Shown: one piece after another, positions 46,288-59,521 of the stretch | Layout of the letters: every line of letters starts with the position of its first letter | How positions within the stretch are numbered: the stretch's first letter is position 1 | Assembly: GCA_029891385.1 (NCBI GenBank) | Contig: CM057224.1 | Span: forward strand, 8,804,001-8,868,000 | Source of the DNA: Erythroxylum novogranatense | Lineage: Eukaryota > Streptophyta > Magnoliopsida > Malpighiales > Erythroxylaceae | Length of the DNA: 64,000 nucleotides | Direction: 5' to 3' | Notes under the pieces: generated by a model | Seen by the model: the letters and a program-made list of their open reading frames with translations, nothing else | What the model was told of the DNA's origin: nothing | Databases searched by the model: none | Translations under genes and position numbers: made by a program

Positions 46288-46952
46288 GCTTTCTAAGAGG
46301 AATTTAGAAGAGGAGAATGAAGGAAGGGGACGTATCTATTTAATGGTAGGGTATCGAAAATTTGAGCGACGCCGAAGACAACTTCCGAGAATGAGAATAG
46401 GGAAAAAACAGAAAAAAGCAAGAAGACGGCAAGAACGAAATGAGTGCGAAGAAAAGCAAATTGTCCGCCTACTCCAAACATTTATAGGGAAAACTCTCGA
46501 ATTAGGATCCAACCAAAGCTCGACACGTGGAGAGAATCCGAGCTACTCTTGGACACGCGGCACGATTTGGACGGAGACAAATTAGGGTTAATCGAAATCC
46601 GAACGGGCGCGAACAGTTGAAAGGACGCTGGGACGGATACCGGTAATTACATAAAGACGATACGTTTGATTCGAAAGGCATGTCGACGGCGTCGCCGTCA
46701 AATAATAAATGCCTCAAATGCCTTCACGCTACCGCTAATGGAGACAACTAGTCGGCATCCGACCAATTGAAACTACCGGCCGTCCCATGGTCAAGCTATA
46801 ATAAAGATTGCTTAACCGATCGATCATTCCATTTAGTCGACCAACAGACGAGCTATGTCTCAAGGCTCAATCGATCGTCTAAACCCCGAGTCGTTTCTAT
46901 GACCGAGCTATAAAACCTCTCAGATACTCCTCCGACCCTTCTCTTCGCCGGA

Positions 46953-46970
46953 CTCGAGGTAGGGGGCTTA
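46953..46970 (+). other. Polypurine tract of the gypsy element
   Basis: CGAGGTAGGGGGCTTA immediately precedes the 3' LTR. The purine run GAGGTAGGGGG is a plausible second-strand primer. Confidence 0.7.
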
Positions 46971-47372
46971 TGGTCGGTCGACCGTCTTTGGTCCGGATCC
47001 AATAAGACGACCCATGGACCGATCGATCCAATTATCGAAGATTAGTCCTGCGCTTAAAGCCCACGCCCTTTCTACCATCGGTTGAAAAAGAGTCTCCATG
47101 CAAACACGTAAAGACCTAAACCTAATCGCAAAACCATATAAAAGGTATTATTCTCCCATAATCGAGTGCGAGATCATAACCTAATTTGTTTTCTACATTC
47201 ATCGGTCCCACCTTCACCGTAAAACTCACTCGGCGTCGGAGGACTAATTGGGACACAACCCCGACGAGCCTTCCTTGTTTTGCGGTATATTCACGTCGAG
47301 GAACAACGCAGAAGGTCGCTAACTCATGGATCCGGCTAAGAACGACTGCTCAAATTTGAATCCGCAGAACCA
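46971..47372 (+). repeat. Gypsy 3' LTR (402 bp)
   Basis: It starts TGGTCGGTCGACC and ends CGCAGAACCA, matching the 5' LTR with scattered substitutions and small indels. The TATAAAA box is kept (47,137-47,143). It points towards RPB10, whose coding start is 579 bp downstream. Confidence 0.92.
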
Positions 47373-47377
47373 AATGT
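47373..47377. other. Target-site duplication AATGT (right)
   Basis: Matches 37,479-37,483 on the other side of the element. Confidence 0.85.
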
Positions 47378-47950
47378 AATTCATTGTATAAAGTTACAAT
47401 ATCATGCAAATTCAATAAAAAGTTATTGGACTTAATAATGAAACAGATCGACAACGTTTTGAGTCCCAAAGTGGCTTTTTTTTTCTTAAAAAATAAAAAA
47501 TTGATTGATTGATAATAGTAAGGAGCAAAGCAATAAGTTTGGACAGGAATTAACTCTAACGACAACGTTCCAAGGGAGATTGATAAAACAAAAAAAACCA
47601 AATACGACAACGTTTTAGTACCACAACAGAGGATCGCGTCTTCCTTATTTACCCAATTAGGGTTGGGCGTTGAGAGAGTTTCCAAGGCGATCGTCCCCTC
47701 CACGCAAGATCAGACGCCGAAGGTAATGAATTTATATTCTGGATGCATGCGCATACTTCATCTTGCTTCCTTTAAACAATGTTGTGCTTTGTCTGGTTAA
47801 AACTAGATGCCTCCCTCATCCTTCCTCACTTGGTAGTAGCTTCTTCTCAATTTTTGGTTCAAATCCCTAATCCGTAATCCCAAAATTTGTGGACACTTCT
47901 TATAGGTTTTCTCTTCACTAGCTAGACAAGATAGTTAGCGCTAAGAGAGA
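47378..47950 (+). promoter_or_regulatory. RPB10 promoter and spliced 5' leader
   Basis: A TTAGGGTTGGGC block (about 47,650-47,662) resembles telo-box and site II elements of plant housekeeping promoters. A leader exon appears to end at GCCGAAG/GTAATG (about 47,721). An acceptor TTCACTAG/CTAGAC near 47,921 precedes the coding start by about 30 bases. The gypsy insertion leaves only about 270-350 bp of native upstream sequence. Confidence 0.5.
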
Positions 47951-49171
<1,221 letters not shown>

Positions 49172-49726
49172 GTAAACTTCTACATTAACAAGGGCACCGA
49201 AGTTGATTATCATGGATGTCTTGAAGAAATCTGGGATATGTGCAGAGTCTCTTCGTCTTCTGTTTCCATTTTGCATCTGCAACTAGTTTTTATTTCACCT
49301 TGCTTGTGGAATGAATGAACCTGAGATTGAGGCTAAGTTTTGGGAATATGTACCATTGCCTTACATTTTGTCACATTGAAAACTAACCTTCTTGTAGACA
49401 TGAATATAAGGGGTATGTGGATTAAATTCTACTTTAGCTGCCATGTTAAACCATTATGGAAACCTCAGGTTTTCCAGAGCTTTGAGTGGATCATGGGTTG
49501 AAAATCCGGTAGAGTGATGGACTATATACTAGCTGAATGGCATATAAACCAGTCTGGTTTTGTTTTCTTTTGTGCAGGAACTTATCTTTATCCCTAGATG
49601 TAGAGTTATAGCAGCAAGGAGTCGGGAGTTACGTGTATATAGTTTTTTTTTTAAAACTAAATAAATGGATGATGCTTTGTTCAACAAATTAGGCTTTAAT
49701 AATTATATGCGATTTCCGTTCACCAC
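49172..49726. other. RPB10 3' flank and dispersed repeat copy
   Basis: The first part is expected to hold the RPB10 3' UTR. From about 49,637 the sequence resembles the block at 36,703-36,800. No gene is supported. Confidence 0.45.
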
Positions 49727-49868
49727 TTCAAATCGCCTGTGCCATTTTTTTCCTATGCCTCTCTTCCAATAACATCTCACCCATCCAATTTCTCTTTCCC
49801 AATTAGTATATGGTTGGATGCTGTTTGAAACATGCTGGCATAGGAAAAATGGCACAGGTGATTTGAAA
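49727..49868. repeat. Foldback element with ~32-bp arms
   Basis: The left arm (49,727-49,759; TTCAAATCGCCTGTGCC ... CCTATGCC) pairs with the right arm (49,837-49,868; GGCATAGG ... GGCACAGGTGATTTGAA). There is one mismatch and a length difference in a T run. About 77 bases lie between the arms. The size suits a short MITE or a long-stem hairpin RNA. Confidence 0.85.
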
Positions 49869-52800
49869 TCTATGTTCTTAGGTAATTTCTCCGGGCCATT
49901 ATTACCCCTTTAATAATCTATTTTAGTTTTGCTTTTCTATTTTGGTGTCTTGGATCTTGTTGATTTGGTCCTAAGGTTGAGATTCAACCTTCTTAAATGA
50001 TAGTTTAATTTTAAGGCTTTGTTAGTTTTAAGTGTTAAACTACTAGAAAGAATTTGATATTGATAAGCACATTTCGTGCATAAAAAACCTATGATGGCAG
50101 TTGGGCTAACCTAAATGACATGTTTTTCTGGTGATGTGCTGCTATTTTAATTCATCAAAGTGTCTCAACATTATTAAGAGAGAAGAATAATGTTTATGGG
50201 CTTAGCTTTATAGAACAATAGTAAATCAACTGATTTTTTAAAAGTCCAGTACTTCATAAGCCTCTGTAGATTCTATTACAAACGGTTTAGTCAAACTTCA
50301 CTAATAACATTTTATTCCAAGCTATATCATAAACATAAGTACAGTAACAAATTAGGTCAATTATGTTTTAGGCTCAAGTAGATACCAAAAGAAGAAAATA
50401 TTCACATTGGCTTAAGGTCCATTTATGGTGTTCATTTACTTTAAATGTTTAAATATAAATTTATTTGTTTCATTTAGTCTCTAATTAGTAAGTAAATTTT
50501 CTCTTAGAATGTATGTATAGGAAAAGCTCATTTGAACTTTGGTTTGAATAAGCAATCTCAATAGGTACTTTCAAAATAAATTAGACTCATCTTCAGTATG
50601 AATACACCCAACAATTAGGTTCAAGCCTTAGAATCAATCTAAAAATGTAGATGTCCTTCTTTTTACCTATGTTTTTTTTAAACGTAAATGCAGGATCCAA
50701 AAGGGGAATAAGAGGAAAAAGAGAAATTTTAATGAAATTCTTAATAAAATGATTTTTTGAAAGTCTTAATATTTTTCTTTAAAGCTCAATTTGTATTTTC
50801 ATACGTTTATTTTCTCTTTTCAAAGCTCAATCTTCTATCTTTAAAACCATTCTTGTTTAATAAGTATCGCAAGGTAATTGGATTTGTGAGCTCATTAACT
50901 TTAACTTTGTGCCTTTTGGTTTATAATAAGATTCATAATAATAATTGGGCTTACAGGTCCGTTAAGGACAAATTCCTTTCTGTCTTTTACTTAATTTGAT
51001 TTCAATTTTTAGACCTATAAGCCAATTAGCATTAATTTGTATCTTTTAGTTGAAGTTTAAACCCAACATGTGTCCTAAATGATGTTATTTTGAAAATTTT
51101 CTTAAAATGATGTCATTTTAACCTTTACGTTTAAGAAGTTTAAGATCAAAATGACATTATTTTGAGAAATTTCTCCAAAATGATTTTTTATGGCTCAAGG
51201 ACTAACTTTTAGTTATATAAAAGATAAGAAACTATTTTATAATTTTTAAAAATATCTAAATTGGTATCCATTATTGATGGATACTCGGGTTATACTATAA
51301 TAAACACCAAAATTGATACGAGTTTTAATACGATACTCATAATTTTTTGTTAGAATGGGTATGTATAATTTGTTTATCACATAATTATCCATCATTCTAT
51401 AAATTTTGATCAAATTGATTAGCATAAACAACTCTCACTTGATTTAGTTAGTCTTAGAGATTTATCAAAATTAAAACTAGGAACTCTATTATAAGCTTCG
51501 TCAAATTGGTTATATCCTAGATCCTTATTTGGTTTGCGTAAGAGAATGAACCTTTGAGTTATATTTTTTTAACAAAGAAAGAATAAAATGCATTAATAAA
51601 AAATAGAGTTATGAGTGTACAAGCGATCGAGGGGGATACCCCTTAAAACAAGATAATATCAATAACTATTTATCTAGGTAAAACAAAAATATTTAATAGT
51701 AACAAACTAGAGAATGTCGATGTTGATGAGAGAGTTGCTTAACGCCTTAAGCTCCTTGACTATGTCTAGAATTTCAGTGATAATAATGTTTATAGGCTTG
51801 GTTTTAGATCCAAAATGCCTTGTATTTCTCTCTTTCTCTCTTTCTATATAGATTGGACACACATGCTAATAATTGCCATATGACACAAGATCATGGGACT
51901 TCTTTGAGTTGCCAAGAACTAAATAATAGTAGAGAAGGTATTCTCTGAAGTAAGCCAACAACATCACATTAGAACAACTTTACATACTTGATTAGTCGGT
52001 TCATACATAAAAAATAAATGATCTTTATTTTCTTCCTGTATTTGACAGAAGGAGAAAAGTGCATTAATGCTCAAATATCTGATCTTATCAACCATATTCA
52101 ACCTACTTTGTATAGCGAGTCATAAGAGAAAGGAGGTTCTTGGTGGGATAATTTTGTGTCATATGATTCGATGCCATAACACCTTTGATTCCCTTGTCCT
52201 AAGCAAATCTCGAAGGACTTTATTTGATTATTTGTGACGGCGCCTATTATATACTGATAAAGCAAACACATGAAAGAAAGACGTGAATTGTATGTAAATT
52301 TTTTTCGCAAGTTCTTTCAATTCGTATAATAAACAGATCCTAATTATTGAAAAAAATAGTGGGAGCTTGACAATACAACTTTTTAAACGATAGGAGCCGA
52401 TTAGGTGATAAAAAGGTCTTTTGTGAGATAGGATCCTAATTAAACGAAAGGAGCCTAATGAATGATAAATATTGTTAAAACAATTTAAAAATAAAAGGTG
52501 TCTGTTAAAACTGAAAGGAATCTTTTGCAAATTGAAAACAGAAGGAGCCTTTTATAAAAGTGAAGGAGTCTGTTACTAAAAAGAACACACTCATAATATA
52601 ATGTGAAAATTTAAAAGAGAGAGAGAAGGAAACAGACAATTTATATTAGTTTAGTCTACAACCTAAGCCTACGTTCAGTTGCTAGGTGTCCAACTTGAGT
52701 ATTTCACTATAAAATTTCAAGTATTAAATTTGACGATCCTCTCCAAACTCACAAGTCCATATTTTTCAAAATTATCTAACCTTCCATACTTGAAGTGTAT

Positions 52801-54390
52801 AACAAGCTTCTAAAAGTTAACAGAAAAATAAAATGTAAAATCAAAATTAAGTTCTCAAATAAAATCTCTCTCTCGGTAAAGTAATTTTACTTTTTAAGGC
52901 ATAATAAGAATGATATGACTCTTAAGAAGATAGATGGTGCTTAAATATTTCAAAAGTCTGTGTATATTTATTGCTTCACAAGTGTTGTTGCTCTTCTTTA
53001 AATAGTCAATTTTTTCAATTAGCTCTTGCTTCATCTTAATTTCGAGTTGACTTTAAATTTTTAATATCATCTCTTAATTGTTTGAAAAGGTAAGATCCTC
53101 CTGAATATTAATAAGGAAAGTTTATTAAGAAGGTTTCGCAAGAAAAAGTAATTAAAAATTTTCATTATCTATACAAGAAAATAAATCCAATTTAGTTTTA
53201 AAATATTATATAGTTATAATCAAAATCGTTAAATATAAACCTTGAGTTAACATATACTTGTTATAATTGGAGAAATTTCTTAAAATATACTTTGTGAGAA
53301 TTTATTTGAATCTTGATCAAATTTTGTAAAGAGTTACTATTCACCCGTGGCAGTGCAAAATAATTGTGAGAATTCTTCTTACTCGTAACAAAGAAGATGT
53401 AATATAGTGAGTTCCTTTTTACACATTGAAAAAAAGAAAATCGTTAATTCTTAATTGAAACCTTGGAAGTGGTCATAAGATAACGTTGTTTAGCTAAACT
53501 AATTAAATGAGTTCTATCTCTTTTCTTACTCTATGTAATCATTATTATAATTGCTTTGTGATTTTCATATATGAATTTGTTATAATCATTCATTAAAATA
53601 GGCATTCCATTCATTAATTTACTAATACAATAAAATTTATGTATACTAAATTCATTATTTAACAAGCTAATCATTTATGTATACTATACATATGAATTAT
53701 TAATTTAGAAGAAGGAAACATCAATTGAACCTCATCCCACAAGTGTCAATCAATCCATTATCAGTTATTGATAATACGAGTTACTATTGAAATTTCAGAA
53801 ACTTTATAGAGGCCAAATTTGGTCAAATATCAATCGTACGTTAGAAGATTACTTTATACTTTTTAGATATGAAAATAATTAAAGAAGAAACATTTAATTA
53901 AGATAATTAGAAAATATTAAAATGATTACATTTTAATTAAGATAATTAAAATATTAAAAACAATCAGTTTGTTAATTAATCGGTCAATTTTTAAAATTAA
54001 TAAGTTCTTATAAACTAAAATAAATCAAATAGTACTTTTTATTTAATAATCTATTTTGCAATTATACTTCAAATTTTTCGATAGTTAAGGATTATTTTTT
54101 CAATTATATTTAAAATTCTTTAATTTTATTCATCAATTAGTCGATTTTACAATGACTTAATATTGATTGAATCTTTTAAATCTTAAACCTCTTGTAATTT
54201 AACTTTAGGTCTGATTTTTTAAATATTGCCATAAATACAAGTAAAGACAAATCCAAGTTAAAAGATTTATTGATTTCTTTGAGCGTTTTCAATTTGTTAA
54301 ATTTCCTGCATCTTTGCAAATAATTAGAGTTATAGTTAAGCACTAAGATTGAAGGCCCTGAATCATATTATAACAGTAATGAGCAACTTC
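49869..54390. other. Gene-free AT-rich intergenic DNA
   Basis: I see no gene in these 4.5 kb. Small features are a palindromic stretch near 51,100-51,165 (AAAATGATGTCATTTT followed by its partial complement) and several AAAGGAGCCT/AAGGAGTCT-like words at 52,390-52,570. A diverged copy of the 24,470-24,715 repeat lies at 54,120-54,230. Short frames on either strand lack family features. Confidence 0.5.
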
Positions 54391-55398
54391 TTAGTAATGG
54401 TAACATGGTTAGGACCTTCCCGCTCCATATAGATTCTAGGAGATCATTTGTTAGTCTTCAATTAATCCATTACAGGTTACAGGCTACATCTTAAGTATGG
54501 CACCAGGGCTTAATCACGATTCTTTGTTTACCCTGATGAAGAGAGAGTTCTGCGCTGCAGTATGCAAAGAGAGATCGATTAAGTTGTCCTTCTGACAGAT
54601 TACAGACATCATTCATCAGGTACCTTGAAAACTTGAGCTTCTTATATATTTCATCAGTGTGTCTAGTACAGATTTCCACAACTTGCAGTGCTGATTTTGT
54701 TCCCGAGGGCATCTAGCCCAAAGAGGAAAATGATTTGGAACACAGTTCTCACCCTAAGAAAGGACCACTTTTTTCTTGGAATGGTAGTTTATACGAGCCT
54801 AGGAAACTTATTTCCCTGGAAACTTTTGCCTTTGTACGTTCACCTGAAAATTTTTAACTCAGGAGGTCATGTATCCCACCTCAGCTGCATAGTTTACCAC
54901 AAACATGTAGAATGTAACTAAAAGAAATGCTTACACAGGATGTTGAAGTATGCTTTATAAAGCTCTTCCATAAATTTTACAAGACAAATTTCAAAAAATC
55001 TGTCTTCTAAAGATTTCAAACTTGCACTAAAGATTCAATTTGACAATATTCTATTGATTCCATTAGCATTACAACCCAAAATTGAGGTTTTGAAGCAGCT
55101 ACGCTACAATTCTACGTGAAAACACAGTAGACCATCCGAGAAATTAACTATAGCCTCCGTTTCAAGTCTGAGGTCAGAAGAAATATCTGCTGTTTTTGGA
55201 CAGAAATGTGCCTTATCAGAATGAATCTTAATCCCCACACTTAATTTAAGTTGTAACCTGAGCAGCGACAAAGTAATATGTATTACAACTAATAGTTTAC
55301 ACGTTCTAGTAAAAGTTTTTCGGACTCTTTGCCCTTATATTGTCGGCTCGTACAGCCATGAAAAGGGAAATGAGATATTTTGTTGCAGTGATTAATAA
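54391..55398. other. 3' flank of the INO-like gene
   Basis: Noncoding as far as can be seen. It should contain the INO 3' UTR. A 73-codon minus-strand frame (54,712-54,491) resembles nothing I know. Confidence 0.4.
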
Positions 55399-56461
55399 TT
55401 ATACCTCAGCTGCTTCACTGTCCCACATCGCTCTTTCCACTTCCTTGCCACAGCCCTCGACGGCTTCACTGTGTTGGATTGGAGGATTAGTGGCCCACTG
55501 TAAATAGATCAAAAACGTTTGCGAAGATTGAGTTTTGATGACCCATCCATCATTTCATCCACTAAAGTATTTATTTACTCTGGTAAACTAACGTGGTCCT
55601 AATTGAAGCTTACGTTTTTGGCAGCTGTACTAAATGCTTCTTTATGAGCCATGTTTGGATTTTCAGCTTTGAGTCTTCTGATCTCTTCTCTGCTGTGAGC
55701 ATAATCATAAGACATCTATGGCTACTTAGAATCTAACCATAACTTAACATTTACTTACTTGATGAAGCGGTTATAAGCAGATGGTGCTCTCTGCCTTTTC
55801 TCTGGGGCTGTTTATGAGATGTTTAGTTGTGTAAAAACCAGTTACGATCAATCTTGAATTGCTTGTACAACCTACTAAACTAAACACTTACGCTTGTTAA
55901 CAACACGGTTTACAGAGGCGTTGTTATCTTCTTCATTATCAGACGAGGTCATTAAGGATGAACAGCGCTGTGTGTTCATGGCGTTTCTTGCATCAACTTG
56001 CTTATGACTAGATTCTTCCTTCTGCTTGAGATTAAGACACTGAGCATGCAGTTACTTTAAATTAAGAAAGATCAAATTCGCTATTTTGCTAACGTTAAGA
56101 ATGGTGACACTTGCTAAGAAATAACCCATATGTTTCACCTGAGGATCATCATGGCTTAGAGAAGCCATAAGATGGAAAGGAAAGAAAGTAGCTTTCATCA
56201 TGCTCACGGAGAGCAGACTTGTGCAGTGCCCACATCTTACTGTCACCATCTTGGACAAGCTGCTGCATGGAACACTAACCTATATTTGAGAGACGAAAGG
56301 GTAAGTCTATAAATCACAAGACTTAAGAAGTTTCATCAAATTTTCAGGTCAAGAATTTTGCACAATGCACAGTGCTTTACCAGTAAAATGGTTGTGCAAA
56401 AACCACACTGTACGTAGCATATCTGCTCTGGAAGATCAAAGAGATGACTCAATGTTTCCAT
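55399..56461 (-). CDS. INO: YABBY transcription factor, INNER NO OUTER type
   Basis: INO is a YABBY factor needed for outer integument growth in ovules. Six coding exons on the minus strand, 56461-56381, 56279-56139, 56021-55892, 55807-55759, 55689-55614 and 55497-55399, join in phase to 191 aa. The N-terminus METLSHLFDLPEQICYVQC and GFCTTILL matches INO rather than other YABBY clades. The zinc finger uses Cys19, Cys22, Cys43 and Cys46 (QCGFC, RCGHC). A Ser/Asp/Asn-rich linker (SSDNEEDNNASVNRVVNK) precedes the YABBY domain (PPEKRQRAPSAYNRFIKEEI, then RRLKAENPNMAHKEAFSTAA). The C-terminus after KNWATNPPIQH is shorter than in Arabidopsis (231 aa). The stop used (TAA at 55,401-55,399) overlaps a possible donor GAG/GTATAA, so a further exon cannot be excluded. 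No lesion is seen. Confidence 0.93.
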
Positions 56462-57397
56462 TTGGATGTTGGTTCTGTGAGTGAAAAGAAGAGTGAGGAC
56501 TGAGGGGTGAAGGATGCAATGAAAATGTGGTGTTCTGATAGAAAGAGGAAATTTATAACAGTTGAGAGGAAACGAGGAATGAATCATTATCTTTCAGAAT
56601 ATGTTTCAGTTTGGCCAAAACGGAAAAGGATCATTGCGTTACTGTTGATAAAACCTAAGCATATGCTTCCACAAATATGGCGTAATCATAGTATTACGCT
56701 TTGGAGGAGGCAACTCTCAAGAAAGGTAAAACATCCTATAGCAAAACGGTATTGATGAAGTTAAGATAGTCTTATGAGTTTTTGACTGTTGACTTGCATT
56801 TCTTTCACATATTTAAGGAGTTCATTAGCGCTGCGGACTCCAAGGACTGAGGTTTTAACAGGGTCCAAATTTCTATGGCAGTAAGTAAAATGACCCAAGT
56901 ACCAATTTGTTTCATGTGTAGTTTTCTTAGTTATTTAACTCACCTATCACTTTGAGCTCATCTTTCATGTCATGAGAGTGAAAGTACAGCCAGGTTTTAC
57001 CAGAAGAGGAAGAAGGGTAAGTTCTAGAATGATGCACGAACAAGGCAAGTAAGCATCTTAGGATTTGTCTTTGGTCAGATAGGGCTCTTAAAATTGACAA
57101 TGAAAAAAGTCCAGTGCCAGTCTCTTTGTTCATGCTAGTTCCCAATTCCAGTCCTTCTCTTTTTGTCAGTTTCAAGGCACTTTTTAATGTTTGACTGGCC
57201 CATGTACATGCAATTCATGACTTTGATTTGCTAAACTAGTAGTGATTTTTGAGTTCTAATTTCCACTTGACGTTCCTTTGTATACGCTCACTTCGACTGT
57301 TCTAAGTAACAGAACAAGACAATGACCAGACATTTAAGTAGAATGCCTACATTAGCCTTAAAAATTCACAGATTGGTTGTTGCAGTAGAAAAACTTG
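56462..57397 (-). promoter_or_regulatory. Upstream region of INO
   Basis: This is the 5' flank of INO. Ovule-specific elements are known upstream of INO in Arabidopsis, but I cannot identify specific motifs by eye here. No gene is supported. Confidence 0.35.
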
Positions 57398-57874
57398 ATG
57401 AAAGTTAGCCATCTGAAACACCCGCTTGAAACTTCTGTAAATGAATCAGACAAGTACGTGGGTAGAAGAATTATCATAGCTCAACTACCACTTATGAACC
57501 TCAGAATCTGCCCTATGCTACTTACAATAGAGAACCGATTACGTTTGGAAAAGTCTCGTCTTTGGCCTAATAAAGAAACTAGTACAACATTCTCAACAAC
57601 CAGCGGAGTTGTGAAGAGTTTTACTAACCAAGTTATGAGTACCTTTTCACCAAATATAGCTGTCCTTCGAATATTATATGAAGAAGCTGTGTGTTACGTT
57701 CAGGGTAAAGGAAAAGGGACATGTTTTGGCTCCATGGATGATGAGCAGTTCCCAACGCAGGGATCATATGAAAAATGGAGGAAACAGCAAGTGGGGGCAT
57801 TTATTAGTGTATATTCTAAAACTCTCAAGAGTTTTGATCAGGTTGTGGCCTGGCAGGGCTTGGACAATGGTTAG
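57398..57874 (+). CDS. Hypothetical ORF of unknown status (158 aa)
   Basis: An uninterrupted frame starts at ATG 57,398 (MKVSHLKHPLETSVNESDK) and ends ... DQVVAWQGLDNG at a TAG. It is rich in Ser, Lys and Thr with no signal peptide, membrane segment or motif I recognise. It is longer than most chance frames in this AT-rich region. A phrase like QGSYEKWRKQQVGAFISVYS looks protein-like, so it may be an exon of a larger gene or a chance frame upstream of INO. No introns or promoter could be assigned. Confidence 0.25.
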   Translation: MKVSHLKHPLETSVNESDKYVGRRIIIAQLPLMNLRICPMLLTIENRLRLEKSRLWPNKETSTTFSTTSGVVKSFTNQVMSTFSPNIAVLRILYEEAVCYVQGKGKGTCFGSMDDEQFPTQGSYEKWRKQQVGAFISVYSKTLKSFDQVVAWQGLDNG

Positions 57875-59515
57875 CCAATGCTTTAAATGTATAAGCAGGT
57901 AGGCACTCCAACGCAAGGATACATAACAATGTCATAAGATGCTTTAGCAGGAGGAATATTTCGCATATCTAAAAGACTAGCTAATATTTGTAAGAGTTAA
58001 TTATATAAAAATATCAAAATTTACTCAATTTAGAAATATTAACTTAAACTTTAAAAAGGGACGCTAAATAGTAAAATTTTCAATTTGTTGAAAATAATCC
58101 GACATTAAGGAGTAATTCAGTTCTATTTCTATTTTAGTTTTAGTTTTAAATTTTCTTTTAAACAAAAACAAAAACTTGCTTGGTTATTTATATCAATGTA
58201 GTTATATTTTTATTATTGATGATAATTACATATAAAATAAAACTTTAAAATAATTATTTTAATTAATTAAATTTATTTTAATCTCTTATATAATATTTAT
58301 TAATTATCAACGAATCATTTTATTTTTAAATTAATAATTTGAAATTTAAATTTAAATTTAATTATATTTTAATTATTTATTCAAATTTATTTGAAATTTG
58401 AATATTTTGAAGATATTTTAAATTTAATTATATTTATTAATAGTTAATTATTTAATTTAATTTAATTATAAAATAAATTAAATTAAATTATTCACAATTT
58501 TATTAATAATTAATTTAAATTAATAAATATTTAATATTAAATTAAATTAAATTATTCATAATTCTTATTAATAATTAATATATCAAATAATTAAATAATA
58601 TATATTTAGCTGATACTAAACCAAATTATGATAAAACAGAAAATAAAAACTATTTTTTTGTTTTTATAAATTTTGAAAACTAGGAAAAACCAAAACAAAA
58701 ACATAAACTAAAAAATCAAACAATCAGGATTCTTTTAAAACTAAATTAAAAAAAAAACAAATCAATAACAAAAACAAAAACAAATAGGCCTTAAGTTTTC
58801 CATTAGCATCATTAATGTGGCTAATCATGTCAGATTTGGTATGTCACGTGGCTGACATATGTACTCAACTCATTATTTAATATTCAATTCAATTTTAAAC
58901 GCATAACAAAACCTAATATCTCAAATTTTCAATAATAGCCCTCTCTTATTGCAATACTATTATTTTGATGCAATCTCTTTTCCATGGTAGTTATTACAAA
59001 GGTTTTCTTAAACATCAACTTATATCACATCTACTCCTTTCCACAACAATCTCACTTAGATTCATTTAAGTAAGATTCAACCTTTCTTTATGTAATCAAT
59101 AACTAACAAAAGTTTATTTTTGAACACCTCATGACCTTCGAAAGTATTTAACTCTCACACTTGAATAAGAGCACTACAAAAGTATTAAATAATGATAAGC
59201 AATAATAAATAAACAAGAGCTACGGTAAAAACTATCATTTATTACTTCCTTAAAAATATACAAATGAATGTTCTCTCTCAATATGTTCCCTTCCCTTATA
59301 TCTCTCCTCCCTTTGGAGTAAGACTTAAATAAGCTATTTATCGATACCTCTCGTTTTAGAATTCATAATTCTAATTGAACTTAGTTAACTCGATTACATC
59401 TGATCCTAATAAAATTACATCACATTATTCAATAGGACGACTTCCTCACCTAAATAGGACTTTATCTGATATGATTTCATTATATCACAACTAATAAGAT
59501 AATAGAACTTTCACT
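57875..59515. other. AT-rich low-complexity spacer
   Basis: At 58,240-58,620 the sequence is made almost wholly of A and T (AATTAAATTAAA-like words). No gene is supported. The right part (59,000-59,515) is of unknown origin and ends at the truncated copia element. Confidence 0.5.
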
Positions 59516-59521
59516 AATTGT

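Larger units (their letters stand above)
37484..47372 (+). mobile_element. Ty3-gypsy LTR retrotransposon, full-length structure, inactivated
   Basis: The element is bounded by LTRs (37,484-37,891 and 46,971-47,372) and by 5-bp target duplications AATGT (37,479-37,483 and 47,373-47,377). Order on the plus strand is gag, protease, RT, RNase H, integrase (RT before IN, the Ty3-gypsy order). A 78-bp minisatellite and an antisense gene lie between pol and the 3' LTR. Reading frames change at least four times and stops are common, so it cannot make its own proteins. The LTRs differ at dozens of positions (roughly 90% identity by eye), so the insertion is not recent. The base composition is visibly richer in G and C than the flanks. 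The antisense cargo and the INTIFGG motif upstream of protease suggest the Tat/Retand-like lineage. Confidence 0.95.

Noticed and set aside
47350..47703. 117-codon minus-strand frame over the 3' LTR edge and RPB10 upstream DNA
   Set aside because: It has low-complexity composition, spans an insertion junction and has no homology features.
51100..51165. Palindromic AAAATGATGTCATTTT stretch as a regulatory site
   Set aside because: Such AT-rich palindromes are frequent in this DNA and no gene lies nearby. It may be part of a small MITE, but no ends are defined.
54491..54712. 73-codon minus-strand frame downstream of INO (MPSGTKSALQVVEICTRH...)
   Set aside because: It starts with ATG and has a protein-like look, but it is short, has no recognised motif, and no splice signals link it to INO. 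Support is insufficient for a gene call.
56927..57175. Minus-strand frame upstream of INO
   Set aside because: Eighty-two codons without motifs, start context or splice support. It most likely is part of the INO upstream noncoding region.
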